From: DATJXG01 sp035500455
GTDB lineage: Bacteria > Acidobacteriota > Terriglobia > Terriglobales > Acidobacteriaceae
Direction of reading: 5' to 3'
Assembly: GCA_035500455.1 (NCBI GenBank)
Contig: DATJXG010000351.1
Coordinates: forward strand, 1-10,385
Length of the DNA: 10,385 bases
Part shown: positions 1 through 5,270 of the stretch, piece by piece
Layout of the letters: each line of letters begins with the position of its first letter
How positions within the stretch are numbered: the first letter of the stretch is position 1
Translations under genes and position numbers: made by a program
The notes under the pieces: model-generated
Seen by the model: the letters and a program-made list of their open reading frames with translations, nothing else
Told to the model about the DNA's origin: nothing
Databases searched by the model: none

Positions 1-1
1 G

Positions 2-202
2 GTAACGGAGAAGTCCGAGGTCATGCTGATCAGCCAGTACGGCAAGATCATCCGCATGGATTCGACCACCATCCGCGAATCCGGCCGCAGCGCCCAGGGC
101 GTCCGGCTATTGCACCTGGAACCGGGCGACCGGGTGGCGGCAGCGGTAGTGATCCCGCCGGACGAGGTGCCGAACGGAAATGGGGGAACGCTGATTCAGT
201 AG
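2..202 (+). CDS. gyrA: DNA gyrase subunit A, C-terminal end (partial)
   Basis: This is the last 66 codons of a reading frame that enters from the left edge and ends at TAG 200-202. The visible protein contains QYGKIIRMDSTTIRESGRSA followed by QGVRLLHLEPGDRVAAA. This is the repeated beta-propeller blade pattern of the GyrA C-terminal domain, which wraps DNA so that gyrase can add negative supercoils. The same repeat occurs in ParC, so topoisomerase IV subunit A is a weaker alternative. The tail after the last blade is short and Pro/Gly/Asn-rich, lacking the long acidic tail of enterobacterial GyrA. The catalytic tyrosine domain lies outside the window. The assignment rests on the C-terminal domain alone. 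Confidence 0.85.
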   Translation, partial: VTEKSEVMLISQYGKIIRMDSTTIRESGRSAQGVRLLHLEPGDRVAAAVVIPPDEVPNGNGGTLIQ

Positions 203-281
203 GCCGGGTCCAGTGACGAACTATTCGTTGGCGGCGGAGTGGGATTGCGCGCAGGGATTGTTATGAATCGGCGTGAATTCA

Positions 282-290
282 TGCTTTATA
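282..290 (+). promoter_or_regulatory. Possible extended -10 promoter for the VKOR gene
   Basis: TGC followed by TTTATA (285-290) fits an extended -10 element (TGn plus a TATAAT-like hexamer). It lies about 32 bases before the VKOR start. No convincing -35 hexamer is seen 17 bases upstream, as expected for an extended -10 promoter but also for a chance match. It lies in the 119-base gap after gyrA, in an AT-richer patch. Confidence 0.3.
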
Positions 291-321
291 GTCTCGAAGG
301 CAGCCGTCATCGGGAGCGCGC

Positions 322-744
322 ATGAAATATACGCTGATGGTGCTGGCAGTGGTGGGAATCGTGGTCTCGTCACTGGCGTTGCGGGAGCACTACCGCACTG
401 ACGACAATTCTCCGTGCAGCATCAACGACCGCTGGGACTGCGGCATCGTGAACAAGAGTCCGTTTGCCATGATCGGGCCAGTGCCGGTGGCAGTGATCGG
501 CATCGCCGGATATCTGCTGCTGGGTGTTCTCGCCCTGAAAAAGGCTTACAAACTCTTCTCAGTCGCGGCCCTGGGCGGGTTGGCGTTCTCGCTTTATCTG
601 GCGCATATCGAGGCCACCATCCTGGGGGTGTGGTGTATTTACTGCGCGATCTCGCTGGGAGTGATCTCGCTGTTATTTCTGCTGAGCCTCCTGACCGTCA
701 TTGTGGGATGGTTTCGCCGTCCCCGCCCCGGAGTCCCGCTCTGA
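322..744 (+). CDS. Vitamin K epoxide reductase (VKOR) family membrane protein
   Basis: A 140-residue polytopic membrane protein. Bacterial VKOR homologues reoxidise a DsbA-like thiol oxidase in the periplasm and pass electrons to quinone, doing the job of DsbB. All four expected cysteines are visible: a loop pair at C32 and C40 after the first membrane helix (residues 4-20), and the quinone-proximal CxxC in WCIYC at C105/C108. The NKSPFA stretch at 44-49 matches the conserved Ser-containing loop. About four hydrophobic helices are seen (4-20, 52-72, 79-100, 103-129). Many bacterial VKORs carry a C-terminal thioredoxin domain. This one stops after the last helix, so its partner must be encoded elsewhere. 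ATG 322 is the natural start. The family is secure; the physiological partner is unknown. Confidence 0.88.
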   Translation: MKYTLMVLAVVGIVVSSLALREHYRTDDNSPCSINDRWDCGIVNKSPFAMIGPVPVAVIGIAGYLLLGVLALKKAYKLFSVAALGGLAFSLYLAHIEATILGVWCIYCAISLGVISLLFLLSLLTVIVGWFRRPRPGVPL

Positions 745-753
745 CTTGGATTT

Positions 754-874
754 CCTCAGCGATCTCAGCGGCATTTCTCTGCGAACTCTGGTTTTAGGGT
801 TTTGAATTTTGCTCGCAGCAAGGGAAACCTTGAAACGCCGAGGTCGCAGAGGAACGCCGCCGAGATCGGTGAGG
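754..874. repeat. 121-bp imperfect palindrome with GAAA-capped inner hairpin
   Basis: The left arm 754-795 and right arm 833-874 are reverse complements at about 34 of 42 positions. The 37-base centre holds a perfect small hairpin at 819-832: CAAGG, GAAA tetraloop, CCTTG. It directly abuts the right arm. The right arm is built from ACGCCGAGG/TCGCAGAGG-like 9-mers and is about 28/35 identical to 6045-6079, so this is a dispersed repeat family. The element starts 9 bases after the VKOR stop and fills the gap before cmk. No U-tract follows, so a standard intrinsic terminator is not indicated. Confidence 0.75.
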
Positions 875-932
875 CCTCTCGGACCGAAACTTCTGAATAC
901 CGTGCAAATGGGGCATTTACGCCGCATGTGTG

Positions 933-938
933 TACAAT
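933..938 (+). promoter_or_regulatory. -10 box (TACAAT) for cmk, short-leader transcript
   Basis: TACAAT matches the -10 consensus at five of six positions and lies 16 bases before the cmk ATG, so transcription would start near 945 with a leader of about 9 nt. No Shine-Dalgarno sequence precedes the ATG. A good -35 box is not visible. Confidence 0.45.
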
Positions 939-953
939 CATTAAGTTTTTGTC

Positions 954-1631
954 ATGAACGACCTCTCCCGGCGCAAACTCATTATCGCCATCGACGGCCC
1001 AGCCGGCGCGGGCAAGAGCACGATCGCCTCGCGATTGGCGCGCAAGCTCGGCTACGTGAACCTGGAAAGCGGGGCGATGTACCGCGCGCTGGCGCTCAAA
1101 GCGATTCAGTGGGATGTGTCGTTTGAGGATGAAGCTGCGCTCGTCCAGTTGGCCCACGACTCGCGCATTCAGATCGAGCCCACCCTTGGAGGCAACCGGG
1201 TATTGCTCGATGACCACGACGTGAGCCAGCGAGTGCGCGAGACTGATGTGACCGAGGCGGCCTCCAAAGTTTCCGTGCATCCCAAGGTCCGCGAATGGAT
1301 GGTCGCCCACCAGCGGGCCATGGGCATCCAGGGCGGCGTGGTGATGGAAGGCCGCGACATCGGCACCAAGGTTTTCCCGGACGCCGATGTGAAGATATTC
1401 CTCGACGCCGACCCTGTGGTGCGCGAGCAGCGCCGCCTGGACCAGCAGAAGGCCAAGGGAGTTACAGCTGAGTCGATCGCCGCCGAACTGCGCGAACGCG
1501 ACCACCGGGACCGGACGCGGGCGGTGTCGCCCCTGGTTCCGGCGGAAGATGCGGTGATCGTGGATTCGTCCGGGCTTTCCGAGGATGAGGTTCTGCGTCG
1601 GGTGGAAAAACTTGTGGCGCGGAAAATGTAG
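954..1631 (+). CDS. cmk: Cytidylate kinase (CMP/dCMP kinase)
   Basis: This 225-residue cytosolic enzyme transfers phosphate from ATP to CMP or dCMP, in pyrimidine salvage and dNTP supply. The Walker A loop GPAGAGKST is at residues 15-23. It is followed by the substrate-binding VNLESGAMYRA segment (the usual form is YLDTGAMYRA). VMEGRDIGTKVFPDADVKIF gives the family GRDIGT signature, and the region around ERDHRDRTRAVSPL is the LID/CMP-binding segment. The length is normal for the family. ATG 954 places the P-loop at the usual distance from the N-terminus. The gene is monocistronic by appearance: a palindrome and a -10 box lie upstream and another promoter-like box lies before the next gene. 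The substitution LESG for LDTG is mild and should not impair function. Confidence 0.95.
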   Translation: MNDLSRRKLIIAIDGPAGAGKSTIASRLARKLGYVNLESGAMYRALALKAIQWDVSFEDEAALVQLAHDSRIQIEPTLGGNRVLLDDHDVSQRVRETDVTEAASKVSVHPKVREWMVAHQRAMGIQGGVVMEGRDIGTKVFPDADVKIFLDADPVVREQRRLDQQKAKGVTAESIAAELRERDHRDRTRAVSPLVPAEDAVIVDSSGLSEDEVLRRVEKLVARKM

Positions 1632-1726
1632 CGCCGGCAGCTCGCGCAGTGCAGTCGGCTCCCTGTGGGACGCGTGTAGTTCACGCAGTCCCGTGCAGGG
1701 CGGGCATCTGCCGGTGGAAGCAAAAA

Positions 1727-1756
1727 CCCAGATCGCTCGCTTCGCTTGGGATGACA
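1727..1756. repeat. Short dispersed repeat of the GCTTCGCTTGGGATGACA type
   Basis: This 30-base stretch in the 195-base gap between cmk and the dehydrogenase starts with CCCAGATCGCTCG and ends in CTTGGGATGACA. CCCA and TGGG can pair as the outer stem of a small hairpin. From memory, near-identical sequences are scattered in intergenic DNA of many bacteria, including Acidobacteriota. No second copy is in this window. The rest of the gap holds only the promoter candidate at 1812. Confidence 0.4.
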
Positions 1757-1811
1757 AGTGCCTGGACAAAGCAGGCTTTGCCAGCCGACGTTGCCGCTGC
1801 GACGGCGGCGT

Positions 1812-1817
1812 TACAAT
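1812..1817 (+). promoter_or_regulatory. -10 box (TACAAT) giving a leaderless acyl-CoA dehydrogenase mRNA
   Basis: TACAAT ends 10 bases before ATG 1827, so RNA would begin at about 1823-1825, with practically no 5' leader. A TTGCCG hexamer at 1791-1796 could be the -35 with a short 15-base spacer. The box overlaps an upstream in-frame ATG (1818), which argues against that ATG as the start. Confidence 0.5.
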
Positions 1818-1826
1818 ATGGTCGCC

Positions 1827-3002
1827 ATGCCTGACACTGTAATCGCCGCACCTCCCACCCCGCTCACCTCGCTGACCGAAGACGAAATTCTCTTCCGCGA
1901 CAACATCCGCCAGTTCGCCGACGACAACGTCCGGCCGCTGGTAAAGGAAATGGATGAGAAAGGCATCTTCGATAAGGGGCTCATCCACCAGTTCTTCCAG
2001 CTCGGCCTGATGGGCATAGAAATCCCCGAGCAGTATGGCGGCGGCGGGGCGAGGTTTTTCGAGGCGATTCTCGCGGTGGAGGAGTTGTCTCGCGTGGACG
2101 CCTCGGCCGGCGTGCTGGTGGACGTGCAGAACACGCTGGTCAACAATGCCCTGCTGCGCTGGTCCACGGAAGAACAGAAGAAGCGTTATTTGCCGCGCAT
2201 GGCAGCCGATACCTGCGGCGCTTACGCGCTCAGCGAAGCCGGTTCCGGCTCCGACGCTTTCGCCATGCAGACCCGGGCCGATCTGAAGGGCAGCGACTAC
2301 GTTCTCAACGGCCGCAAACTGTGGATCACGAACGGCAAGGAAGCGGGGCTTTTTGTTCTGTTTGCCACGGTCGATCCCGCCGCGGGCTACAAGGGCATCA
2401 CCGCGTTCCTGGTCGAAAAAGATTTCCCGGGGTTTACCGTCGGCAAAAAAGAAGACAAGCTCGGCATTCGCGCGTCATCCACTTGCGAATTGATTCTGGA
2501 GGATTGCGGAGTTCCTAAGTCCAACGTTCTGGGCGAAGTGGGCAAGGGCTACAAGATCGCCATTGAAACCTTGAACGAAGGGCGCATCGGAATCGGCGCG
2601 CAGATGGCCGGGGTGGCCCGCGGCGCCTGGGAGTACGCGGCCAAATATGCGCAGGAGCGCAAACAATTCGGGAAGTCGATCGCGGACTTCCAGGGCATCC
2701 AGTTTCAGATCGCGCAAATGGCGACGGAAATCGAAGCCGCCCGCCTGATGGTCTATAACGCCGCCCGCCTCAAAGATGCCGGCCAGCCCTTCGTGAAAGA
2801 AGCCGCCATGACCAAGCTCTTCTGCTCACAGGTGGCCGAACGCGTGACCTCACTGGCGATTGAGATTTACGGCGGCTACGGTTTCACCAAGGATTATCCC
2901 GTTGAAAAATACTGGCGCGATTCGAAGATTGGCAAGATCTACGAAGGTACGTCGAACATGCAGCTGGCGACCATTGCGAAGCTCGTCCTGGGCGGGAAGT
3001 AA
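1827..3002 (+). CDS. Acyl-CoA dehydrogenase, short/branched-chain type
   Basis: This FAD flavoprotein of 391 residues oxidises acyl-CoA to trans-2-enoyl-CoA and passes electrons to electron-transfer flavoprotein. The sequence shows LGLMGIEIPEQYGG, the FAD/substrate segment ALSEAGSGSDAF with LWITNG, the LNEGRIGIGAQM helix, RKQFGKSIADFQGIQ, and the C-terminal YGGYGFTKDYPVEKYWRD followed by IYEGTSNMQ. The Glu of IYEGTS, about residue 373, is the expected catalytic base. Residues such as VDASAGVLVDVQNTLVNN and AGYKGITAFLVEKDFPG resemble the ACADSB branch (2-methylbutyryl/isobutyryl-CoA) more than long-chain enzymes; butyryl-CoA dehydrogenase is the main alternative. Start 1827 is preferred because the -10-like box overlaps ATG 1818, and the longer in-frame extension to 1758 is Arg-rich and unlike the family. 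Confidence 0.93.
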   Translation: MPDTVIAAPPTPLTSLTEDEILFRDNIRQFADDNVRPLVKEMDEKGIFDKGLIHQFFQLGLMGIEIPEQYGGGGARFFEAILAVEELSRVDASAGVLVDVQNTLVNNALLRWSTEEQKKRYLPRMAADTCGAYALSEAGSGSDAFAMQTRADLKGSDYVLNGRKLWITNGKEAGLFVLFATVDPAAGYKGITAFLVEKDFPGFTVGKKEDKLGIRASSTCELILEDCGVPKSNVLGEVGKGYKIAIETLNEGRIGIGAQMAGVARGAWEYAAKYAQERKQFGKSIADFQGIQFQIAQMATEIEAARLMVYNAARLKDAGQPFVKEAAMTKLFCSQVAERVTSLAIEIYGGYGFTKDYPVEKYWRDSKIGKIYEGTSNMQLATIAKLVLGGK

Positions 3003-3009
3003 GCCAATT

Positions 3010-3076
3010 TTCTTTGCGTACTTTGCGCTCTTTGCGGTAAATCAGTCACCGCAAAGAACGCAAAGTGCGCAAAGAA
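3010..3076. repeat. 29-bp near-perfect hairpin built of CTTTGCG 9-mers
   Basis: Arms 3010-3038 and 3048-3076 are complementary at 27 of 29 positions around a 9-base loop. The two mismatches become G-U pairs in RNA on at least one strand. Each arm is three 9-base units of CTTTGCGnn (left) or nnCGCAAAG (right). It begins 7 bases after the acyl-CoA dehydrogenase stop. No T-run follows on either strand, so it looks more like a repeat or 3'-end RNA stabiliser than an intrinsic terminator. It is related in style to the CGCAGAGG repeats at 833 and 6045. Confidence 0.8.
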
Positions 3077-3172
3077 GAAGCACAGATCCATCCTCTGAAC
3101 CCCGCTCCCAGCAGGCGATCTGGCCGATCCGCCTCCGCCGCACCCCGGTAACCACCACCCATTACCGTTGCC

Positions 3173-3178
3173 TATAAT
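3173..3178 (+). promoter_or_regulatory. Consensus -10 box (TATAAT) for the small envelope-protein unit
   Basis: This is a perfect TATAAT, with transcription expected near 3185, about 145 bases before the TTG start at 3330. No good -35 hexamer is seen at normal spacing, so strength or activator dependence cannot be judged. Confidence 0.45.
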
Positions 3179-3310
3179 GTGCAGCCAGTTGCATCTCCCG
3201 CTCCATTCCTGCCGCTGATTTTCGCGTGTAAGATCCTGTGCTTCAACCGCTTAGCCATTTTCTCTCTATTGGCTTGCCGCCTGCACTTCTCCCTGCGCCT
3301 GCTGTTTGGG

Positions 3311-3326
3311 GGCACACTGAGGTGCC
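3311..3326 (+). promoter_or_regulatory. Strong Shine-Dalgarno partly inside a small hairpin
   Basis: GAGGTG (3319-3324) is a good anti-16S match, 5 bases before TTG 3330, and is the reason for choosing that start. The same bases form a 5-bp stem, GGCAC / GTGCC around ACTGAG, which could mask the ribosome site. Confidence 0.4.
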
Positions 3327-3329
3327 ATT

Positions 3330-3755
3330 TTGCAGAACCTGCTGCCGGAAAACGCGGTCGCTTTTGGGGGCAAGAAAGTATCGATGCTTCCCCTGCTGAT
3401 CGTGCTGTTCCTCATCTCCTATGGCCTGCTGGCCATGCTGGTGGTGGAACAGGCGCACACGATTGAGGCACAGCGCACGCTTATCCGGCAACTGTTCACC
3501 GACAGCGTGGAGTTAACCACGCTGAAGGGAAATGCGATTCGGCAACAACAGCACCTCGCCACCAAACCGCGGACTCCGTCGTCTCAGGTCCAAACTCCGT
3601 CTTCCCAGGACAAAACCAAGTCGCCACGGGTAGCCCCGGAAAGCAAGGTGGCCGTCCCGAACAAGACCAACAAGCTGCACAGGAAGCTGCCGCAAATGCC
3701 CCCGAAGGACTCATCGGATACCGCGGACGATCGCAGGAATCTGTACTCGATCTGA
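3330..3755 (+). CDS. Small single-pass membrane protein with coiled coil and basic tail, unidentified
   Basis: I do not recognise a named family. The 141-residue product has one clear membrane helix (about residues 20-39, LPLLIVLFLISYGLLAMLVV). An amphipathic, probably coiled-coil stretch follows (about 40-70, rich in E, Q, R and L). The low-complexity, Pro/Ser/Lys-rich tail includes a duplicated TPSSQ motif. This suggests an anchored protein with most of its mass on one side of the inner membrane. TTG 3330 is chosen for its strong Shine-Dalgarno. ATG 3384 (123 residues, starting just before the helix) is a real alternative. The next gene starts 15 bases after the stop, so the two are probably co-transcribed from the TATAAT at 3173. 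Proteins of similar design are, as far as I recall, common in Acidobacteriota. Confidence 0.65.
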   Translation: MQNLLPENAVAFGGKKVSMLPLLIVLFLISYGLLAMLVVEQAHTIEAQRTLIRQLFTDSVELTTLKGNAIRQQQHLATKPRTPSSQVQTPSSQDKTKSPRVAPESKVAVPNKTNKLHRKLPQMPPKDSSDTADDRRNLYSI

Positions 3756-3770
3756 AAGGGCCCGGCAAAT

Positions 3771-4034
3771 ATGAAACTACTGGCCACATTACTGTTGTCG
3801 CTGTCGCTGCAAGGAGTGCAAGTGTCGTCCCCGGCGCGCGCGCCGCACGACAAGACCCAAGTCCGGCACGCCCACAAGGGCACCTGGTATTTCGCCGAAA
3901 ACGGCCACGCGGTGTATTGCTACGGCCCGGTCATGATGGTGGAACAGCCCGACGGCAACCCGCAACGTGTTGCCACCTTCTGCCAGGCCAACCAGAGCGG
4001 CGGCGAACAGACCATGGTTCCGCTGAGAGATTAG
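3771..4034 (+). CDS. Small secreted protein with two cysteines, unidentified
   Basis: This 87-residue protein begins with a typical signal peptide: MK, then a Leu-rich core at residues 3-13, and a possible cleavage after A22-R23-A24, though Pro at +1 is unfavourable. The mature part would be only about 63 residues. It contains KGTWYFAENGHAVYCYGPVM, with C50 and a second cysteine at C71, so an intramolecular disulfide is plausible after export. No named family is recognised. An AAAGGG about ten bases upstream is a weak ribosome site. The short gap to the previous gene implies a shared transcript. A long palindrome followed by T5 closes the unit 22 bases after the stop. Confidence 0.65.
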   Translation: MKLLATLLLSLSLQGVQVSSPARAPHDKTQVRHAHKGTWYFAENGHAVYCYGPVMMVEQPDGNPQRVATFCQANQSGGEQTMVPLRD

Positions 4035-4055
4035 CCGTCCCGTTGCGCCTCGTCT

Positions 4056-4167
4056 GAACCAGGGCGGCGGTCTTCAGCGAACTCTGCAGTATCTTTGAGC
4101 GGAGCTCAGGGGGAGCACGCAATAAGATTTCCACTGCAGGGTTCGCTGAGGATCGCCGCCCTGGTTC
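4056..4167. repeat. 112-bp element with 35-bp inverted repeats (MITE-like)
   Basis: Terminal arms 4056-4090 and 4133-4167 are complementary at 32 of 35 positions; all three differences are transitions. Each arm starts at its outer end with GAACCAGGGCGGCG. The 42-base centre is itself structured: ATCTT (4091-4095) can pair with AAGAT (4124-4128), and TGAGC-GGA-GCTCA forms an inner hairpin. No clear flanking target duplication is seen. It could be a miniature mobile element or a REP/BIME-like palindrome. Confidence 0.75.
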
Positions 4168-4172
4168 TTTTT
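4133..4172 (+). terminator. Likely intrinsic terminator: 3' arm of palindrome plus T5
   Basis: The GC-rich 3' arm (4133-4167) of the long stem is directly followed by five T residues (4168-4172). This is the layout of a Rho-independent terminator for the plus-strand two-gene unit. The loop is unusually long (42 bases), but it folds internally. Confidence 0.45.
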
Positions 4173-4198
4173 GACCCTCACCGCAGTGTCTTCGGATT

Positions 4199-4294
4199 TT
4201 GGTAATTTGGTAATCGGGTAATTTGTAAATCAAAATCCGTCGCTCGCGGCCGGTGGTTTCCAAATTACAAATTACCCGATTACAAAATTACAAA
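4199..4294. repeat. AT-rich palindrome of GTAATTT/AAATTAC units
   Basis: Arms 4199-4228 and 4265-4294 are complementary at 28 of 30 positions, with partial extension to about 4194 and 4303. The arms consist of AAATTAC-like 7-8-mers around a shared GTAATCGGGTAATTTGTAA core. The composition (about 25-30% GC) contrasts strongly with the flanking genes. It ends 13 bases before the ferredoxin start, so it likely overlaps that promoter. Confidence 0.75.
4289..4294 (+). promoter_or_regulatory. Possible -10 (TACAAA) supplied by the AT-rich repeat
   Basis: TACAAA lies 14 bases before the ferredoxin ATG and would give a leader of about 7 nt. There is no Shine-Dalgarno before that ATG. The AT-rich repeat contains several such hexamers, so the exact one is uncertain. 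Confidence 0.25.
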
Positions 4295-4307
4295 TTCAAA
4301 TCCCCTC

Positions 4308-4667
4308 ATGCCCAAGTTCGAAAAGCATATCTTCGTCTGCTGCAACCAGCGCGAGCCGGGAGGCCCGCGCCCGAGTTGCGATCCCGAGGGCAAGGCGCAA
4401 CTGCAATGGGAGTTCAAACAGAAGCTGGCCGCCCGCGGCCTGAAACATCGCGTGCGCGCCAACAAGTCTGGATGCCTCGACCAATGCGAGCACGGACCTA
4501 ACGTGGTTGTGTACCCGGACGCCGTCTGGTACGGACGGGTGACCCCCGCCGACGTGGATGAAATCATCGACTCCCATATCATCGGCGGCAAGCCGGTCGA
4601 ACGTCTGGTGTTGCCGGACGAGTGCCTGAACACTCCGGACTGCCCGCACCGCCAGAAGAAGGCGTGA
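4308..4667 (+). CDS. Thioredoxin-like [2Fe-2S] ferredoxin
   Basis: This 119-residue soluble protein belongs to the thioredoxin-fold [2Fe-2S] ferredoxins (Aquifex Fd / NuoE C-terminal-domain type), which carry single electrons. Ligand cysteines fit C11 and C24 (spacing 13) plus C56 and C60 in SGCLDQCEHGPNVVVYP. C12 is an extra neighbour. The VWYGRVTPADVDEII stretch after the second cysteine pair is a typical C-terminal helix of the fold. Two more cysteines (C106, C112) near the C-terminus are outside the expected cluster. The electron donor and acceptor are not encoded nearby, so the partner is unknown. The gene stands alone: it lies behind an AT-rich palindrome and converges with the minus-strand unknown gene. 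Confidence 0.88.
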   Translation: MPKFEKHIFVCCNQREPGGPRPSCDPEGKAQLQWEFKQKLAARGLKHRVRANKSGCLDQCEHGPNVVVYPDAVWYGRVTPADVDEIIDSHIIGGKPVERLVLPDECLNTPDCPHRQKKA

Positions 4668-4822
4668 TTACTCTTGGGATTCCGGGTCTCGTGAAATCGG
4701 TGCTTTGGACCACTTGAGGCTCGGACGGCCGCGAGGAGCGTACCAGATGTGCTCCGTTCAAGCTTCCAATCCCACCGCTTTACTCGATGGATTCTTTGCT
4801 GCCGAGATGCCCAGCTTTGGAA

Positions 4823-5125
4823 TCAATCCCGGCCCGTTCCATAGGCGTGAATCTCGCCGTCCACCGCAACCGCCAGGTAGCGGTTGGTCTCGATATCTTT
4901 GAACTGCACCACGCGGTGTCCACCCTTGGCCAGTTGGCCCCAGCGGCTGGGTTTCTGAGGGTTTTGCTCGATGGCCTGCACGTCCCTTCCATTCATCTTG
5001 AATCGGACCGTCTTCAGCCGGCCGCCCCCAACCCGTGCCACGGGCAGCATTTCGCCCTCGACGACAACCGCGTCCGGGCCCATGAGCTGTGTTGCAACGG
5101 ATTGCAGCAGGGAATTGTCGAGCAT
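4823..5125 (-). CDS. Small conserved-looking protein of unknown function downstream of yggS
   Basis: No named family is recognised. With the start at 5125 the product has 100 residues, beginning MLDNSLLQSV. It continues with hydrophilic, probably beta-rich sequence: RFKMNGRDVQAIEQNPQKPS, RWGQLAKGGHRVVQFKD and NRYLAVAVDGEIHAYG. No signal peptide, membrane helix or cysteine is present, so it is likely cytosolic. Start 5125 is preferred because GGTGG lies 6 bases upstream, and because codons between ATG 5146 and 5125 have low third-position GC. ATG 5146 (107 residues) and 5209 (128 residues) remain possible. It follows yggS on the same strand by 61-145 bases, depending on the start, and is probably in its transcript. 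Similar proteins appear, from memory, in other Acidobacteriota. Confidence 0.65.
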   Translation of the reverse strand: MLDNSLLQSVATQLMGPDAVVVEGEMLPVARVGGGRLKTVRFKMNGRDVQAIEQNPQKPSRWGQLAKGGHRVVQFKDIETNRYLAVAVDGEIHAYGTGRD

Positions 5126-5270
5126 TATTTCCCACCGACGAGGCATTTTCGCATGAGATCGAGGAGCCAGCGGCTCCATTTCAGGCTCAAGGAGAGCCTG
5201 ACGTCCCACGGGTTAACACTTCAGATTCGTATTTCTCAGGGTTCGGGCCACCTCGACGCGGTATTGGACT

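Larger units (their letters stand above)
3077..3329. other. Gap with promoter and leader, no gene supported
   Basis: Between the hairpin and the small membrane protein gene there are about 250 bases. They hold a full TATAAT at 3173-3178 and a likely 145-base leader. A GTG-started frame from 3179 would begin right at the -10 box, has no recognisable features and overlaps the better-supported frame at 3330, so it is not called. Confidence 0.4.

Noticed and set aside
765..1988. Long minus-strand frame (407 codons) opposite cmk and the start of the dehydrogenase
   Set aside because: It is antisense to cmk, which has full family signatures, and crosses the promoter region and a palindrome. Its protein is His/Arg-rich with no recognisable domain, typical of a shadow frame in GC-rich DNA.
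3179..3466. GTG-started frame of 95 codons before the small membrane protein
   Set aside because: Its start coincides with the end of the TATAAT box, upstream of the expected transcription start, and it overlaps the frame at 3330 that has a good ribosome site and a membrane helix.
3931..4263. Minus-strand frame of 110 codons
   Set aside because: It is largely translation of the two palindromic repeats (peptides such as KLPDYQITK come from the AT-rich repeat) plus antisense of the small secreted protein.
4668..4822. Possible terminator or small gene between the converging ferredoxin and unknown genes
   Set aside because: Only a weak 5-bp inverted repeat (GGAGC/GCTCC around 4736-4756) is present, without a T-run, and no frame has support.
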